From Streptomyces sp. NBC_01231 (GTDB lineage: Bacteria > Actinomycetota > Actinomycetes > Streptomycetales > Streptomycetaceae), in the NCBI GenBank assembly GCA_035999765.1, contig CP108521.1, positions 4,278,001-4,342,000 on the forward strand: a DNA stretch of 64,000 nt, given 5' to 3'. The position numbers and the translations under genes are program-made. A model generated the notes under the pieces. That model was not told the DNA's origin. It worked only from the letters and a program-made list of their open reading frames with translations, and made no database searches. This document shows positions 8,877 through 17,662 of the stretch, one piece after another (within the stretch, counting starts at the first letter, position 1; every line of letters starts with the position of its first letter).

Positions 8877-10034
8877 TTACGGCAGATTGCGGGCCATCAC
8901 GATCCGCTGCACCTGGTTCGTGCCTTCGTAGATCTGGGTGATCTTGGCGTCGCGCATCATCCGCTCGACCGGGTAGTCACGGGTGTAGCCGTAGCCACCC
9001 AGCAGCTGGACCGCGTCCGTGGTGACCTCCATCGCCACGTCCGACGCGAAGCACTTGGCCGCCGCCCCCTGGAAGGTGAGATCGCTGTCACCTCGCTCGG
9101 ACTTGGCGGCCGCCGCGTACGTCAACTGACGTGCCGCCTCGATCTTCATGGCCATGTCCGCGAGCATGAACTGGATGCCCTGGAAGTCGGCGATCGCCTT
9201 GCCGAACTGCTTGCGCTCCTGGACATAGCCCTTGGCGTAGTCCAGGGCGCCCTGGGCGATGCCGAGGGCCTGGGCGGCGATGGTGATGCGGGTGTGGTCC
9301 AGGGTCTTCATCGCCGTCGCGAAGCCGGTGCCCTCGTCGCCGATCATGCGGTCCGCAGGGATGCGGACGTTGTCGAGGTAGACCTCGCGGGTCGGGGAGC
9401 CCTTGATGCCGAGCTTCTTCTCGGGGGCGCCGAAGGACACGCCCTCGTCCGACTTCTCGACGACGAAGGCCGAGATGCCCTTGCTGCGCTTCTCGGGGTC
9501 CGTGACCGCCATCACCGTGTAGTACTCGGACTCGCCCGCGTTGGTGATCCAGCGCTTCACGCCGTTGAGAACGTAATGGTCGCCGTCGCGGACCGCCTTC
9601 GTCTTCATGCCGGCCGCGTCGGAGCCCGCGTCCGGCTCGGACAGGGCGTACGAGAACATCGCGTCGCCCTTGGCGAGCGGGCCCAGGTACTTCTTCTTCA
9701 GGTCCTCGGAACCGGAGAGGATCACCGGGAGCGAGCCCAGCTTGTTCACGGCCGGGATCAGGGAGGAGGAGGCGCAGACACGGGCGACCTCCTCGATCAC
9801 GATCACCGTGGCCAGAGCGTCGGCGCCCCCGCCGCCGTACTCCTCCGGTACGTGGACGGCGTGCAGGTCGTTGGCCACGAGCGCGTCGAGCGCCTCCTGT
9901 GGGAAGCGGGCCTCCTCGTCCACCGCGGCGGCGTACGGCGCGATCTTCGCCTCGGCCAGTGAACGGATCGCGTCACGGAGCATGTCGTGCTCCTCGGACG
10001 GGCGGTACAGGTCGAAATCAGCCGATCCGGCCAA
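8877..10034 (-). CDS. Acyl-CoA dehydrogenase
   Basis: This 385-aa protein is typical in length for the family. It has an N-terminal helical domain, the FAD/substrate signature YALSEPDAGSDAAGM near 130, WITNAG, the C-terminal DHTRITIAAQALGIAQGALDYA, and LLGGYGYTRDYPVERMMRD. The catalytic glutamate is in IYEGTNQVQR near the C-terminus, as in short/medium-chain enzymes. It removes 2,3-hydrogens from an acyl-CoA and passes electrons to ETF. The start is TTG 10034 preceded by a GGAG/GAGAGA purine stretch; GTG codons nearby are out of frame. It is monocistronic and divergent from ugd. The substrate chain is not determined. Confidence 0.95.
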   Translation of the reverse strand: MAGSADFDLYRPSEEHDMLRDAIRSLAEAKIAPYAAAVDEEARFPQEALDALVANDLHAVHVPEEYGGGGADALATVIVIEEVARVCASSSLIPAVNKLGSLPVILSGSEDLKKKYLGPLAKGDAMFSYALSEPDAGSDAAGMKTKAVRDGDHYVLNGVKRWITNAGESEYYTVMAVTDPEKRSKGISAFVVEKSDEGVSFGAPEKKLGIKGSPTREVYLDNVRIPADRMIGDEGTGFATAMKTLDHTRITIAAQALGIAQGALDYAKGYVQERKQFGKAIADFQGIQFMLADMAMKIEAARQLTYAAAAKSERGDSDLTFQGAAAKCFASDVAMEVTTDAVQLLGGYGYTRDYPVERMMRDAKITQIYEGTNQVQRIVMARNLP

Positions 10035-10265
10035 GGTCTCTCACGCTCCAAAGACGCTGTGATGCGCGCGCTAATTACCGTTAAGTAACTCAAATTTTAA
10101 GGGGCTGCCCAGTGGAGTGATACGTGACCTTGGCGACAGCCGGAAAGGTGGCCTTCCAGGCCCGTTCCCCTACCCGGACTATGCTCTTCCAGCGCACCTC
10201 GTACACGCCACGGCCATACCCCACAGCCGCCCCGCACCCCCCACAGTCAGACCCCTGGAGCACCC

Positions 10266-11609
10266 ATGAGCCTCAAGATCACCGTGATCGGAACCGGCTA
10301 CCTCGGCGCCACCCACGCCGCGGCCATGGCCGAGCTCGGATTCGAGGTGCTGGGGCTGGACGTCGTGCCGGAGAAGATCGAGATGCTCCAGCGGGGCGAG
10401 GTCCCCATGTACGAGCCCGGGCTCGAGGAGCTACTGCGCAAGCACGTCGCCGGGATCAAGGGGTCGAGCGGGCGGCTGCGGTTCACCATGGACTTCGCGG
10501 AGGCGGCGGCCTTCGGCGACGTCCACTTCGTGTGCGTGAACACCCCCCAGCGGCACGGTGAGTACGCCTGCGACATGTCCTACGTGGACGCCGCCATCGC
10601 CTCCCTCGCTCCGCATCTGACGGGGCCCGCCCTCGTCGTCGGCAAGTCGACCGTGCCGGTCGGGTCCGCCGACCGGCTCGCCGCCTATCTCGCCGCGAAC
10701 TCGCCCGCCGGCGCGGCCGCCGAGCTGGCCTGGAACCCGGAGTTCCTGCGCGAGGGCTTCGCGGTCCAGGACACGCTGCACCCGGACCGGATCGTGGTGG
10801 GCGTGCGCAGCGAGCGGGCGGAGAAGCTGCTGCGGAAGGTGTACGCCGGCCCCATCTCCGCCGGCTCGCCCTTCGTGGTCACCGACTTCCCGACCGCCGA
10901 GCTGGTGAAGACGTCCGCGAACTCCTTCCTGGCCACGAAGATCTCGTTCATCAACGCGATGGCGGAGATGTGCGAGGCCTCCGGCGGCGACGTGGCCAAG
11001 CTGGCCGAGGCCATCGGGTACGACGACCGGATCGGCAGGAAGTTCCTGCGGGCGGGGATCGGTTTCGGCGGCGGGTGTCTGCCGAAGGACATCCGGGCCT
11101 TCATGGCGCGCGCCGGTGAGCTGGGTGCCGACCAGGCGCTGACCTTCCTGCGCGAGATCGACTCGATCAACATGCGCCAGCGCGGGCAGATGGTGGAGCT
11201 GGCGCGGGAGGCGCTGGGCGGCGGGGCGTTCCTGGGCAAGCGGGTCGCGGTGCTCGGCGCCAGCTTCAAGCCGGACTCCGACGACGTCCGGGACTCGCCC
11301 GCCCTGAATGTCGCCGGGCAGATCCACCTCCAGGGCGGCCAGGTGACGGTGTACGACCCGAAGGGGATGGACAACGCCCGCCGTATCTTCCCGACGCTCG
11401 GGTACGCGGACTCCGCGGTGGATGCGGTGCGGGGCGCGGACGCCGTGCTGCATCTGACGGAGTGGCGGGAGTTCCGGGAGCTGGACCCGGCGGCGCTCGG
11501 CGAGGTCGCGGCGACCCGGCTGGTCCTGGACGGGCGCAACGCCCTGGACCCCCAGCTGTGGCGGAAGGCCGGCTGGACGTACCGGGCGATGGGGCGGCCG
11601 ACGGCCTGA
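10266..11609 (+). CDS. ugd: UDP-glucose 6-dehydrogenase
   Basis: This 447-aa protein begins with the NAD-binding fingerprint ITVIGTGYLGATHAAAMAELG. The middle contains EFLREGFAVQDTLHPDRIVVG and KTSANSFLATKISFINAMAEMCE, and the catalytic cysteine is in GFGGGCLPKD near residue 270. The C-terminal UDP-binding domain has LGASFKPDSDDVRDSPAL. It oxidises UDP-glucose to UDP-glucuronate in two NAD-dependent steps. The product feeds glucuronate-containing wall or capsular polymers, which fits the nearby LCP and glycosyltransferase genes. The start at ATG 10266 has a GGAG site. Confidence 0.95.
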   Translation: MSLKITVIGTGYLGATHAAAMAELGFEVLGLDVVPEKIEMLQRGEVPMYEPGLEELLRKHVAGIKGSSGRLRFTMDFAEAAAFGDVHFVCVNTPQRHGEYACDMSYVDAAIASLAPHLTGPALVVGKSTVPVGSADRLAAYLAANSPAGAAAELAWNPEFLREGFAVQDTLHPDRIVVGVRSERAEKLLRKVYAGPISAGSPFVVTDFPTAELVKTSANSFLATKISFINAMAEMCEASGGDVAKLAEAIGYDDRIGRKFLRAGIGFGGGCLPKDIRAFMARAGELGADQALTFLREIDSINMRQRGQMVELAREALGGGAFLGKRVAVLGASFKPDSDDVRDSPALNVAGQIHLQGGQVTVYDPKGMDNARRIFPTLGYADSAVDAVRGADAVLHLTEWREFRELDPAALGEVAATRLVLDGRNALDPQLWRKAGWTYRAMGRPTA

Positions 11610-11612
11610 GGC

Positions 11613-11708
11613 AATTCGGCGCGGAGCTCGACACGAAGCTCGGCAGAGGCTCGGCGCGGAACTCGGCACGGGACTGGGTATGGGACTGGGTATGGAACTC
11701 GGTGCGGA
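11613..11708 (+). repeat. 12-bp tandem repeat after ugd
   Basis: Eight degenerate units of consensus RCTSGGYRYGGR (one 11-bp and one 13-bp variant) begin 4 bp after the ugd stop. Two adjacent units are nearly identical (ACTGGGTATGGG and ACTGGGTATGGA). Confidence 0.8.
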
Positions 11709-12139
11709 GGCCTTCAGTAACGCGGCGCCCCAATCGACACCGAGTTCCATGAATTTCTGACGGATTCGCGGAAGGTCGAGGAATTCTCGCGGGATCGGTG
11801 AAGAAACGTGCCGAACTGCGGAGGTCTTCTGTACGTCATTCGTCACCACGCCCGGCTGGACAGGGAGCGGTGGGCCAGGTTCCCCGAGATTGGGGACCGT
11901 GTCCCCGGGCGGCATATGCGATCATCCGCGAAATCATCAACATGAGTTCGAATTTCATTCGACTTCCATTCGATCAGCATGCGGAATGGACCGTTCTCAC
12001 AGTGGGCACCCCCCCGATGGAGAGCTAGGCAACAATCGATTAACCGGGGCGTATTCGCGCGGAATCCGCACTCCACTCCACTGGTCGTCATTCGCCACAC
12101 CCTCATGTGGATTGACCCGACCATGCCAGGAGAGAACAC
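11709..12139. other. Long intergenic region upstream of the copper cassette
   Basis: Here 431 bp lie between the ugd repeat array and the next gene. I see no credible ORF: short frames lack ribosome sites and family resemblance. The region is noticeably more AT-rich around 11920-12120 and carries phased TTCGA repeats at 11947-11973, so it is probably the control region for the downstream operon. Confidence 0.6.
11947..11973 (+). promoter_or_regulatory. Three TTCGA repeats phased at 11 bp
   Basis: TTCGA occurs at 11947, 11958 and 11969, exactly 11 bp apart, with similar spacers (ATTTCA, CTTCCA). Same-face direct repeats of this period are typical of OmpR/PhoP-type binding sites. They lie about 170 bp before the operon start. 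Confidence 0.4.
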
Positions 12140-12775
12140 ATGCCCTTGTTCCGTAGGGCGGAGTGGCCACGGGATCACCGCGACGAGTTGGTGGCGGGAG
12201 CACTCGTCGGCGCCGTGGTGATCGTGCTGGGTTACGCGTCGGGCATCGGCGCCCCCTCCGCCTCCGGAGAGGCCGCCACGTCTCCGACGCCACCGCCCGT
12301 CGCCACGGCACCGGCGAGCCCCATGCCGACCGCCCCCGGCGGCTCCGGCGCGCAGGACCCCGGCACCGGAATGGGCCAGTACCCCGTCGGGACCGGCGCG
12401 TTGCCCGGATACGGCGGGATCGGCGTGGGCACCGGCTACGGCACCGGCGGCCAGGCGGGCGGCCCCGTCGGCACCGGCGACGCCGGTCACACCGGCCACC
12501 AGACCACACCGCCCGCCGGCACCGGCTACCCCTCCCCCACACCCACCCCGTCCCCCTCGGGCTCCACTCCCGCCGACGGCGACACGTGCGAGGACGGCGA
12601 GGTCACCCTCGTACAGCCGTTGCTCGGCGGGCTCACCCAGCCCGTGTTCGGGCTGCTCGACGGCACCGACGAGACACCCGAGCCGCAACCGTCCCCCTGC
12701 GTCGGTCTCGCCTCCGTCTCCCTGACCGGCCTCCTGGGCGTCAGCGCCTCCCCCCAGCCGGGGGCGACGCCGTGA
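12140..12775 (+). CDS. Membrane-anchored Pro/Gly/Thr-rich secreted protein, unknown function
   Basis: ATG 12140 has an AGGAGAG site; the product is 211 aa. After a short charged N-terminus a single hydrophobic segment (about 16-34, LVAGALVGAVVIVLGYASG) acts as signal anchor. Residues 40-150 are low-complexity Pro/Gly/Thr/Ser with GTG and YGTGG motifs and several His. A small C-terminal region has two cysteines (DTCEDGE and SPCVGLAS) that could pair outside the cell. The gene overlaps the CopC-CopD gene by GTGA, so it is part of the copper operon. I do not recognise a family. Confidence 0.8.
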   Translation: MPLFRRAEWPRDHRDELVAGALVGAVVIVLGYASGIGAPSASGEAATSPTPPPVATAPASPMPTAPGGSGAQDPGTGMGQYPVGTGALPGYGGIGVGTGYGTGGQAGGPVGTGDAGHTGHQTTPPAGTGYPSPTPTPSPSGSTPADGDTCEDGEVTLVQPLLGGLTQPVFGLLDGTDETPEPQPSPCVGLASVSLTGLLGVSASPQPGATP

Positions 12776-14112
12776 CGACACCGCTTCGCCGCACCCTGCT
12801 CCTGTTCCTGCTCACCCCGCTCCTCTACGCCCTGGTCGGGGCGCCCCAGGCCGCCTCCGCCCACACCGAGCTGGTCTCCTCCTCACCCAAGGACGGCGCG
12901 CACCTCAAGAAGGCGCCGGGCCACCTGACGCTCACCTTCGACGAGCCCGTCGACCTCACCGACGTGCGGGTGCTGACGGTGGACGGCGACCGGCTGCCGG
13001 TGTCCCGGGCGGCGAAGGGCGGCACTCGCGCCGTGCGGGTCGCGCTCGCCGCGCCGGACCGCGGTGATCTCGCCGTCGTCTGGTCCGTCGTCGACAAGGA
13101 GGACGGGCACGCCTCCTCCGGCCGGATCGCTCTCAGCGTCGGCGCACCCGCCGCGAAGGCCACGACCGGCGGCGACGAGGCCGCGTCCCCCGCTCCCGCA
13201 CCGTCCCCCTCAGTGCGCAAGGGCCTCGTCGCCGCCCGCTGGACCGGCTATCTCGCCCTCGCCCTGTTCCTGGGCGGTCTCGGCTTCCTCGTGCTGCTGT
13301 GGCCGCGCGGCGCGGACGAGCCCCGGGCGCGGGCCCTGCTCGGGCTCGCCTGGACGGCGGGACTGCTGGCGACGGTCGCGAGCATCGGCCTCCAGGGCGC
13401 GTACACCACACTCGGCGGCGTCCGGGACGCGCTGCGCCCGGCGACCTACGCCGACATGCTGACCACCGAACCCGGCGTCGTGCTCGCCTCGCGCACGCTG
13501 CTGTGGGTGCTGGCGGCCGTGGTGCTCGGCGCGCTGCTCCAGGGCGGGGAGCGCGCCTCCCGCTCCCCGGGCTGGCGGGTGGGCGCCCTCGCGGTGACCT
13601 TCGGGCTGCTGCGGACGACCGGGATGACCGGCCACAACTCCGAGGGCAGCGAGCCCACTTGGGGCGCGATCGCCGACTTCGTCCATCTGCTCGGCGTCTC
13701 CCTGTGGATCGGCGGGCTGGCCATGCTCGCGCTGGCTGTGCTGCCGCGCCGACGGGCCGGGGAGCTGGCGGCGGTGGTGCCGGGCTACTCGCGGCTCGCG
13801 GCCGTGAGTGTCGCCGGGATCGTCGGCGCCGGGCTGGTGCTCGCCTGGCAGGTGGTCGGGTCCTACGACGCCCTGCTGAACACCTCGTACGGACATCTGC
13901 TGCTGCTGAAGACAGGTGTCCTCGGGTGCGTCCTGCTCGCCGCGTACGCGAGCCGCCAATGGGTGCGCACCCGCCTCGATCTCGCCGTGCTGCTGCGCGG
14001 CGACGCCGCCACCGTGCGGTCCTTCGGTTACTCGGTCGCGGCCGAGACGGGGCTCGTCCTCGTCGTGCTCGCCGTGACGAGTCTGCTGGTCACGGCCGAC
14101 CCCGGCCAGTGA
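12772..14112 (+). CDS. CopC-CopD fusion, copper resistance/uptake protein
   Basis: The start is GTG 12772, overlapping the previous stop, giving 446 aa. A Sec signal peptide (1-30) ends before mature AHTELVSSSP, whose first His is the classic CopC copper ligand; the CopC domain (30-125) contains DEPVDL and VVDKEDGHASSG with a further His. A Pro-rich linker leads to a CopD domain with about eight TM helices, including TGHNSEGSEPTWG and FVHLLGVSLWIGGLAML. Such fusions are thought to take extracytoplasmic copper and move it across the membrane. The neighbouring cupredoxins support copper trafficking. Confidence 0.92.
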   Translation: MTTPLRRTLLLFLLTPLLYALVGAPQAASAHTELVSSSPKDGAHLKKAPGHLTLTFDEPVDLTDVRVLTVDGDRLPVSRAAKGGTRAVRVALAAPDRGDLAVVWSVVDKEDGHASSGRIALSVGAPAAKATTGGDEAASPAPAPSPSVRKGLVAARWTGYLALALFLGGLGFLVLLWPRGADEPRARALLGLAWTAGLLATVASIGLQGAYTTLGGVRDALRPATYADMLTTEPGVVLASRTLLWVLAAVVLGALLQGGERASRSPGWRVGALAVTFGLLRTTGMTGHNSEGSEPTWGAIADFVHLLGVSLWIGGLAMLALAVLPRRRAGELAAVVPGYSRLAAVSVAGIVGAGLVLAWQVVGSYDALLNTSYGHLLLLKTGVLGCVLLAAYASRQWVRTRLDLAVLLRGDAATVRSFGYSVAAETGLVLVVLAVTSLLVTADPGQ

Positions 14113-14140
14113 ACTCCCCCCAAGTACAAAGGAGTAGCAA

Positions 14141-15166
14141 GTGACAGAGAACGATGAGGTCGGCACGGCCGATGCGGCCGGTGGCCGACGGCACAGGTCG
14201 CCCGTCGGGAACCGGGGCCTGCTGGTCGCCGGACTCGGCGCGGCGCTGGCCGCCGTACTCAGCCTCGGACTGCTGAGCGCGGCCAACGGTTCCACGACGA
14301 CCTCGGAGCAGAACGCGGGCGCGGCTCAGGCGCCCGCTGCAGCTGCCGCCGCCCAGCCCGCCGCCGCCAAGACCGCCGACTACCAGGTCGACATCATGGG
14401 CAACAAGTTCGGCACCGGGAAGCAGCTCGTCGTCCAGGTCGGCCAGACCGTCCAGTGGACCAACCACGACAGCGTGCCGCACACGGTCACCACGACCAAG
14501 GCCCCGGTGAAGTTCGACTCGGGCACCCTGAACAAGGGCGACTCGTGGTCGTACACGTTCACCAAGACGGGCACGTACGAGTACTACTGCGCGGTGCACC
14601 CGGACATGGTCTCGTCCGTGAAGGTCGTCGCGGCGAGCGGTGGCGGCTCGACGCCGGCGCCCACGCCGACGACCGCTCCCACGGGCACGCCCACGACCGG
14701 GCCCACGGCCGCGCCGACCGGGACGCCCACCACGGGTCCGACCGGCATGCCGATGCCGACCGGCACGGGCGGCACGGGTGGCGGTTCCGGTGGTGGTTCC
14801 GGTGACGACGAGCAGTGCGCCAGCGCCCAGGACGTGCTGATGCCGATCCTCCAGCACCTCTACGCGGCGCACCTGGAGCGGTCGCCGGGCGAGCAGGTGC
14901 AGGACGCTCTCGCGCTCGACTCTTACATCAAGATGCACACCGTCTGGGTCGAGAGCATCCTCAAGCCGGCCGTCGCAGGCGGCAGCACGGTGCTCGACAG
15001 CACGCTCAGCACTCTGCTGAACCACGTCAACAACGCGCACCTGGGTGAGTCGCTCGGACAGCAGGTCACCGACCTGCTGAACCCGGACGCCTACGTGAAG
15101 ATGCACACCGTCTGGGCCGGGCAGATGCTCGCGCCCACCACGGACTTCGTCACCGACAACTGCTGA
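14141..15166 (+). CDS. Cupredoxin with two C-terminal KMHTVW repeats
   Basis: GTG 14141 is preceded by AAAGGAG; the product is 341 aa. A TM/signal segment lies at 27-48, an Ala-rich linker follows, and the cupredoxin domain spans about 80-165. The type I copper ligands are visible as His in SVPHTVT and CAVHPDM (Cys150, His153, Met156). A Thr/Pro/Gly linker leads to two copies of a module of about 45 residues, at about 233-275 and 292-330. They share AHLxxSxGxQVxDxL and KMHTVW. I do not recognise this C-terminal repeat. It follows CopC-CopD by 28 bp and is probably a surface electron-transfer or copper-binding protein. Confidence 0.88.
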   Translation: MTENDEVGTADAAGGRRHRSPVGNRGLLVAGLGAALAAVLSLGLLSAANGSTTTSEQNAGAAQAPAAAAAAQPAAAKTADYQVDIMGNKFGTGKQLVVQVGQTVQWTNHDSVPHTVTTTKAPVKFDSGTLNKGDSWSYTFTKTGTYEYYCAVHPDMVSSVKVVAASGGGSTPAPTPTTAPTGTPTTGPTAAPTGTPTTGPTGMPMPTGTGGTGGGSGGGSGDDEQCASAQDVLMPILQHLYAAHLERSPGEQVQDALALDSYIKMHTVWVESILKPAVAGGSTVLDSTLSTLLNHVNNAHLGESLGQQVTDLLNPDAYVKMHTVWAGQMLAPTTDFVTDNC

Positions 15167-15285
15167 CGCGATCCGCGACACGGGAAAACGCCGCTCCGGC
15201 CGGGGCTCAGCCGGCCGGAGCGGCGCCCGTGTCCATTCTCCACGCCATCGCCACGCATCGGGAACCGCTTTCCAAGGAGACCGGG

Positions 15286-15891
15286 ATGACGACCGTCACC
15301 CTGCCCACCGTCCTTCCCCCGCCGGAGTCGCGCGCCGGCGCCGACCGCCGGCTGCCCCTGCCCGGCCGGTACACCGTGGCCCCCGGCCGCTCGCTCACCG
15401 AACTCACCGCCTGGTACGGCCCGTTGCCGACCCTGCGCCGCCGCGTGGCGCTGGCCGGGGCGTGCCTGACCGTGCCGGCCGACACCGAAGCCACGGAGCA
15501 CGCCGAACACGGCGAGCACGGCGGACTCATCGAACACGGCGGACACGTCGCGTACGCCGAGCACGGCGAGCACGCCGATCACGCTGTTGCCGGCGGCCAC
15601 CCCTTCTTCCGCTTCGAGTTCGGCGACCGCCACCTCACCGCCGCCCTCACCTCCGAGCACGTCGACGAGACCCCCGGCCGTCTCCAGCTCACCGGCGATC
15701 TCGATGTGAACGGTGTCGCCTTCCCCGTGCTGCTGCGGCTGCGGGTGGTGGAGCGCTCCGACGACCGCCTGCTCGTCGTGGGGCGCGCCCGGCTGCCGTA
15801 CCGGCTGCTGCGCCGCGCCACCGGGTTCCGGCTGCCCTGGCGGCGGCCGGCCACCCGGCTGCGGCTGCTCGTCGCGGCGGAGTTCGCGTGA
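15286..15891 (+). CDS. YceI-like protein with histidine-rich insertion
   Basis: The start is ATG 15286 with AAGGAGA six bases upstream, giving 201 aa. The fold hints are YceI-like: GRYTVAPGRS near the N-terminus, FRFEFGDRHLTAALTSEHV, then GRLQLTGDLDVNGVAFPVLLRL, the usual core strands. Residues 69-106 carry an insertion with nine His, arranged as EHAEHGEH, EHGGH and EHGEHADH, that I do not know from ordinary YceI proteins and that looks metal-binding. No signal peptide is apparent. The gene lies between two cupredoxin genes and overlaps the second by GTGA. A copper-buffering role is inference. Confidence 0.75.
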   Translation: MTTVTLPTVLPPPESRAGADRRLPLPGRYTVAPGRSLTELTAWYGPLPTLRRRVALAGACLTVPADTEATEHAEHGEHGGLIEHGGHVAYAEHGEHADHAVAGGHPFFRFEFGDRHLTAALTSEHVDETPGRLQLTGDLDVNGVAFPVLLRLRVVERSDDRLLVVGRARLPYRLLRRATGFRLPWRRPATRLRLLVAAEFA

Positions 15892-16643
15892 GGGCGGCCC
15901 GGCGGACGATACGGCGGACCGCCCGGGGTGCCGCCGTGTCCGCCGTCCTCGCGCTCCTCGCCCTGCCGCTGCTGCCTGCCGGGCAGGCGTCGGCGGCCTC
16001 GTTCAGCGTGACGATGAAGGGGTATGCCTTCTCGCCCGCGAACCTGACCGTCCCGGTCGGGTCCACGGTGACCTGGACCAACCAGGACACGGCACCGCAC
16101 GACGTGAAGACCACCTCGGGCCCGGTCTCGATCCACTCCCCCATGCTCAACAAGGGGCAGAGCTGGAGCTTCACGTTCACCGCGGCCGGGGCGTACGGCT
16201 ACTACTGCACCGTCCACCCGAACATGACGGCCGGGATCACGGTCCGCCCGGCGGCACCGGCGACATCGGCGGCTCCTACGCACGAACACCACGAGGGCTC
16301 GAACTCCTCCGGTTCCTCGGGCGGCTCCGGCGGCACTGGCGGCTCGTCGACGGGAGGCCGGGCGCCTGCGCCGACCCGGACCGCGGCGAGCAGCAAGGCG
16401 CCGCCGATGGACATGCCGTCCTCGTCGCCGTCCGCCACCGCGTCCGGGGCGGCCGCGCCGCAGACGTCCCCGTCACCGCAGGGGCCGCCTGCGGCACAGA
16501 TGCCCGCGACCCAGCCCACCGCCTCGACCGCCCGCCCCCTGGACCCCCTGCTCGTGCTGACCGGCATCGTCGCCGGAGTCGCGGTCCTGTGTCTGCTACT
16601 GGTCGGTTCCCGGGCTTCGGCGCCCCGGAAGGAGGAGGCGTAG
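15888..16643 (+). CDS. Membrane-anchored cupredoxin
   Basis: The start is GTG 15888, overlapping the YceI-like stop, giving 251 aa. A signal peptide (1-36) ends at AGQASA. The cupredoxin domain (about 37-125) has NLTVPVGSTVTWTNQD, His in TAPHDVK, and CTVHPNM (Cys107, His110, Met113), a full type I copper set. The domain is about as long as the one in the upstream cupredoxin and is clearly paralogous. A Ser/Gly/Pro/His linker with HEHHEG leads to a C-terminal TM (about 217-240) and a short basic tail, so the domain faces outside on a stalk. It ends the copper operon. Confidence 0.9.
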   Translation: MRAARRTIRRTARGAAVSAVLALLALPLLPAGQASAASFSVTMKGYAFSPANLTVPVGSTVTWTNQDTAPHDVKTTSGPVSIHSPMLNKGQSWSFTFTAAGAYGYYCTVHPNMTAGITVRPAAPATSAAPTHEHHEGSNSSGSSGGSGGTGGSSTGGRAPAPTRTAASSKAPPMDMPSSSPSATASGAAAPQTSPSPQGPPAAQMPATQPTASTARPLDPLLVLTGIVAGVAVLCLLLVGSRASAPRKEEA

Positions 16644-17003
16644 GCCGGTTCTCGGCCCGAGGCCGGCCCTCGGCAACGCGCCCTGCCTTGGCCGCAGACC
16701 GGTCCTCGGACCGGGACCGGCCCTCAGCAGCAGGCCCGATCTTGTTCCGCAGGCCCGATCTCGGCCGCAGGCCGGAACTTGGTCCAGGCCGGTCCTCGGC
16801 GACAGGCCGGGCCTCTGTCCAGGCCGGAGCTCTGTCCAAGCCGGTCCTCGGCGACAGGCCAGAGCTCGGCGACAGGCCGGACCTTGGCCCAGACCGAACC
16901 TCTGTCCAGGTCAGACCTCGGCGACAGGCCGGACTTCGGTCGCCGCCCAGTCCTCGGCCCAGGCAGCCGGTCCTCGGCGACAGGGCCCGGCCTCGGCCGC
17001 AGG
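16641..17003 (+). repeat. Long degenerate 17-18 bp tandem array
   Basis: About 20 degenerate units of consensus AGGCCGGTCCTCGGCGAC fill the whole gap between the cupredoxin stop and the converging CGNR gene. The stop codon TAG is the start of the first unit (TAGGCCGGTTCTCGG). Each unit contains GCCGG/CGGC arms able to form a small hairpin. No ORF, promoter or clear single terminator is visible in this 360-bp stretch. Confidence 0.8.
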
Positions 17004-17561
17004 TCAGGTTTTGGCCCGGTAGCGGCGCATCTTCGCGCGGGCCCCGCACACCTGCATGGAGCACCAGCGGCCGCGGCCGGCCGGGCTGCGGTCGTAGTAC
17101 GCCCAGTGGCAATCGGCCGCCTCGCAGGCCTTGAGCCGAGCCCAGGTGCCCTCGACGAGGGCCTGGGCGACGGCCGCCGCGACCCGGGAGAGCAGCGGGC
17201 CCTCGGCGGCCGGGGCATGGGCCGCCGAACCGTCGGCCGAGGCCAGGGCGGCTGAACCGTCGGCCGGGACAAGGGACGCCGAGCCGTCGGCCGGGTCGAC
17301 CATCACGACCAGGGGCGCCCGGGCGAGCAGCTCGCCCAGCGGGGTCACCGTGCGGTGCGGGGGGTGGCCCGCGTGGGCGAGCAGGGCGGCGCGCAGGGAC
17401 TCGCGCAGTTCGCGGGCCCCCTCCAGCTCGTTCTCCGCGATGCCGAACCGCGCGCGGCCCTCCACCCCGTCCAGGGAGTCGGCGTACGACTCGATGTCCA
17501 GCGTGTTCACCAGGGACTGGACCAGGGCCAGACCGCCGGGCGCGGGCGATCTCTCACTCAT
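17004..17561 (-). CDS. CGNR zinc-finger (ABATE-type) regulator
   Basis: This 185-aa protein has the layout of the family. An N-terminal ABATE-like helical half has LVNTLDIESY and GIAENELEGARELRESLR. A C-terminal zinc finger has CEAADCHWAYYDRSPAGRGRWCSMQVCGARAKMRRYR, where four Cys bind zinc and CGAR replaces the name-giving CGNR. Between the halves, residues 92-115 are repeats of ADGSA, an insertion of low complexity. Members are putative DNA-binding regulators. It is divergent from the two VOC genes, which are its likely targets by position. Confidence 0.85.
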   Translation of the reverse strand: MSERSPAPGGLALVQSLVNTLDIESYADSLDGVEGRARFGIAENELEGARELRESLRAALLAHAGHPPHRTVTPLGELLARAPLVVMVDPADGSASLVPADGSAALASADGSAAHAPAAEGPLLSRVAAAVAQALVEGTWARLKACEAADCHWAYYDRSPAGRGRWCSMQVCGARAKMRRYRAKT

Positions 17562-17662
17562 GCTCGTGACGTTACTGCCAATAGGGATGCATGCGGTAAC
17601 CGTTACTGGTTACTCTGCTCTACAGGTAACCGACAGGTTGTCGCGACTTCAAGGAGGAAGTC

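Noticed and set aside
11798..12028. Small plus-strand frame upstream of the copper operon
   Set aside because: No ribosome site, mixed composition, and the sequence looks regulatory.
13210..14295. Minus-strand open frame opposite CopC-CopD
   Set aside because: Composition and lack of a ribosome site mark it as a shadow; CopD motifs on the plus strand are unmistakable.
16641..17003. CRISPR array
   Set aside because: Units are contiguous 17-18 bp degenerate repeats without unique spacers and with no cas genes.
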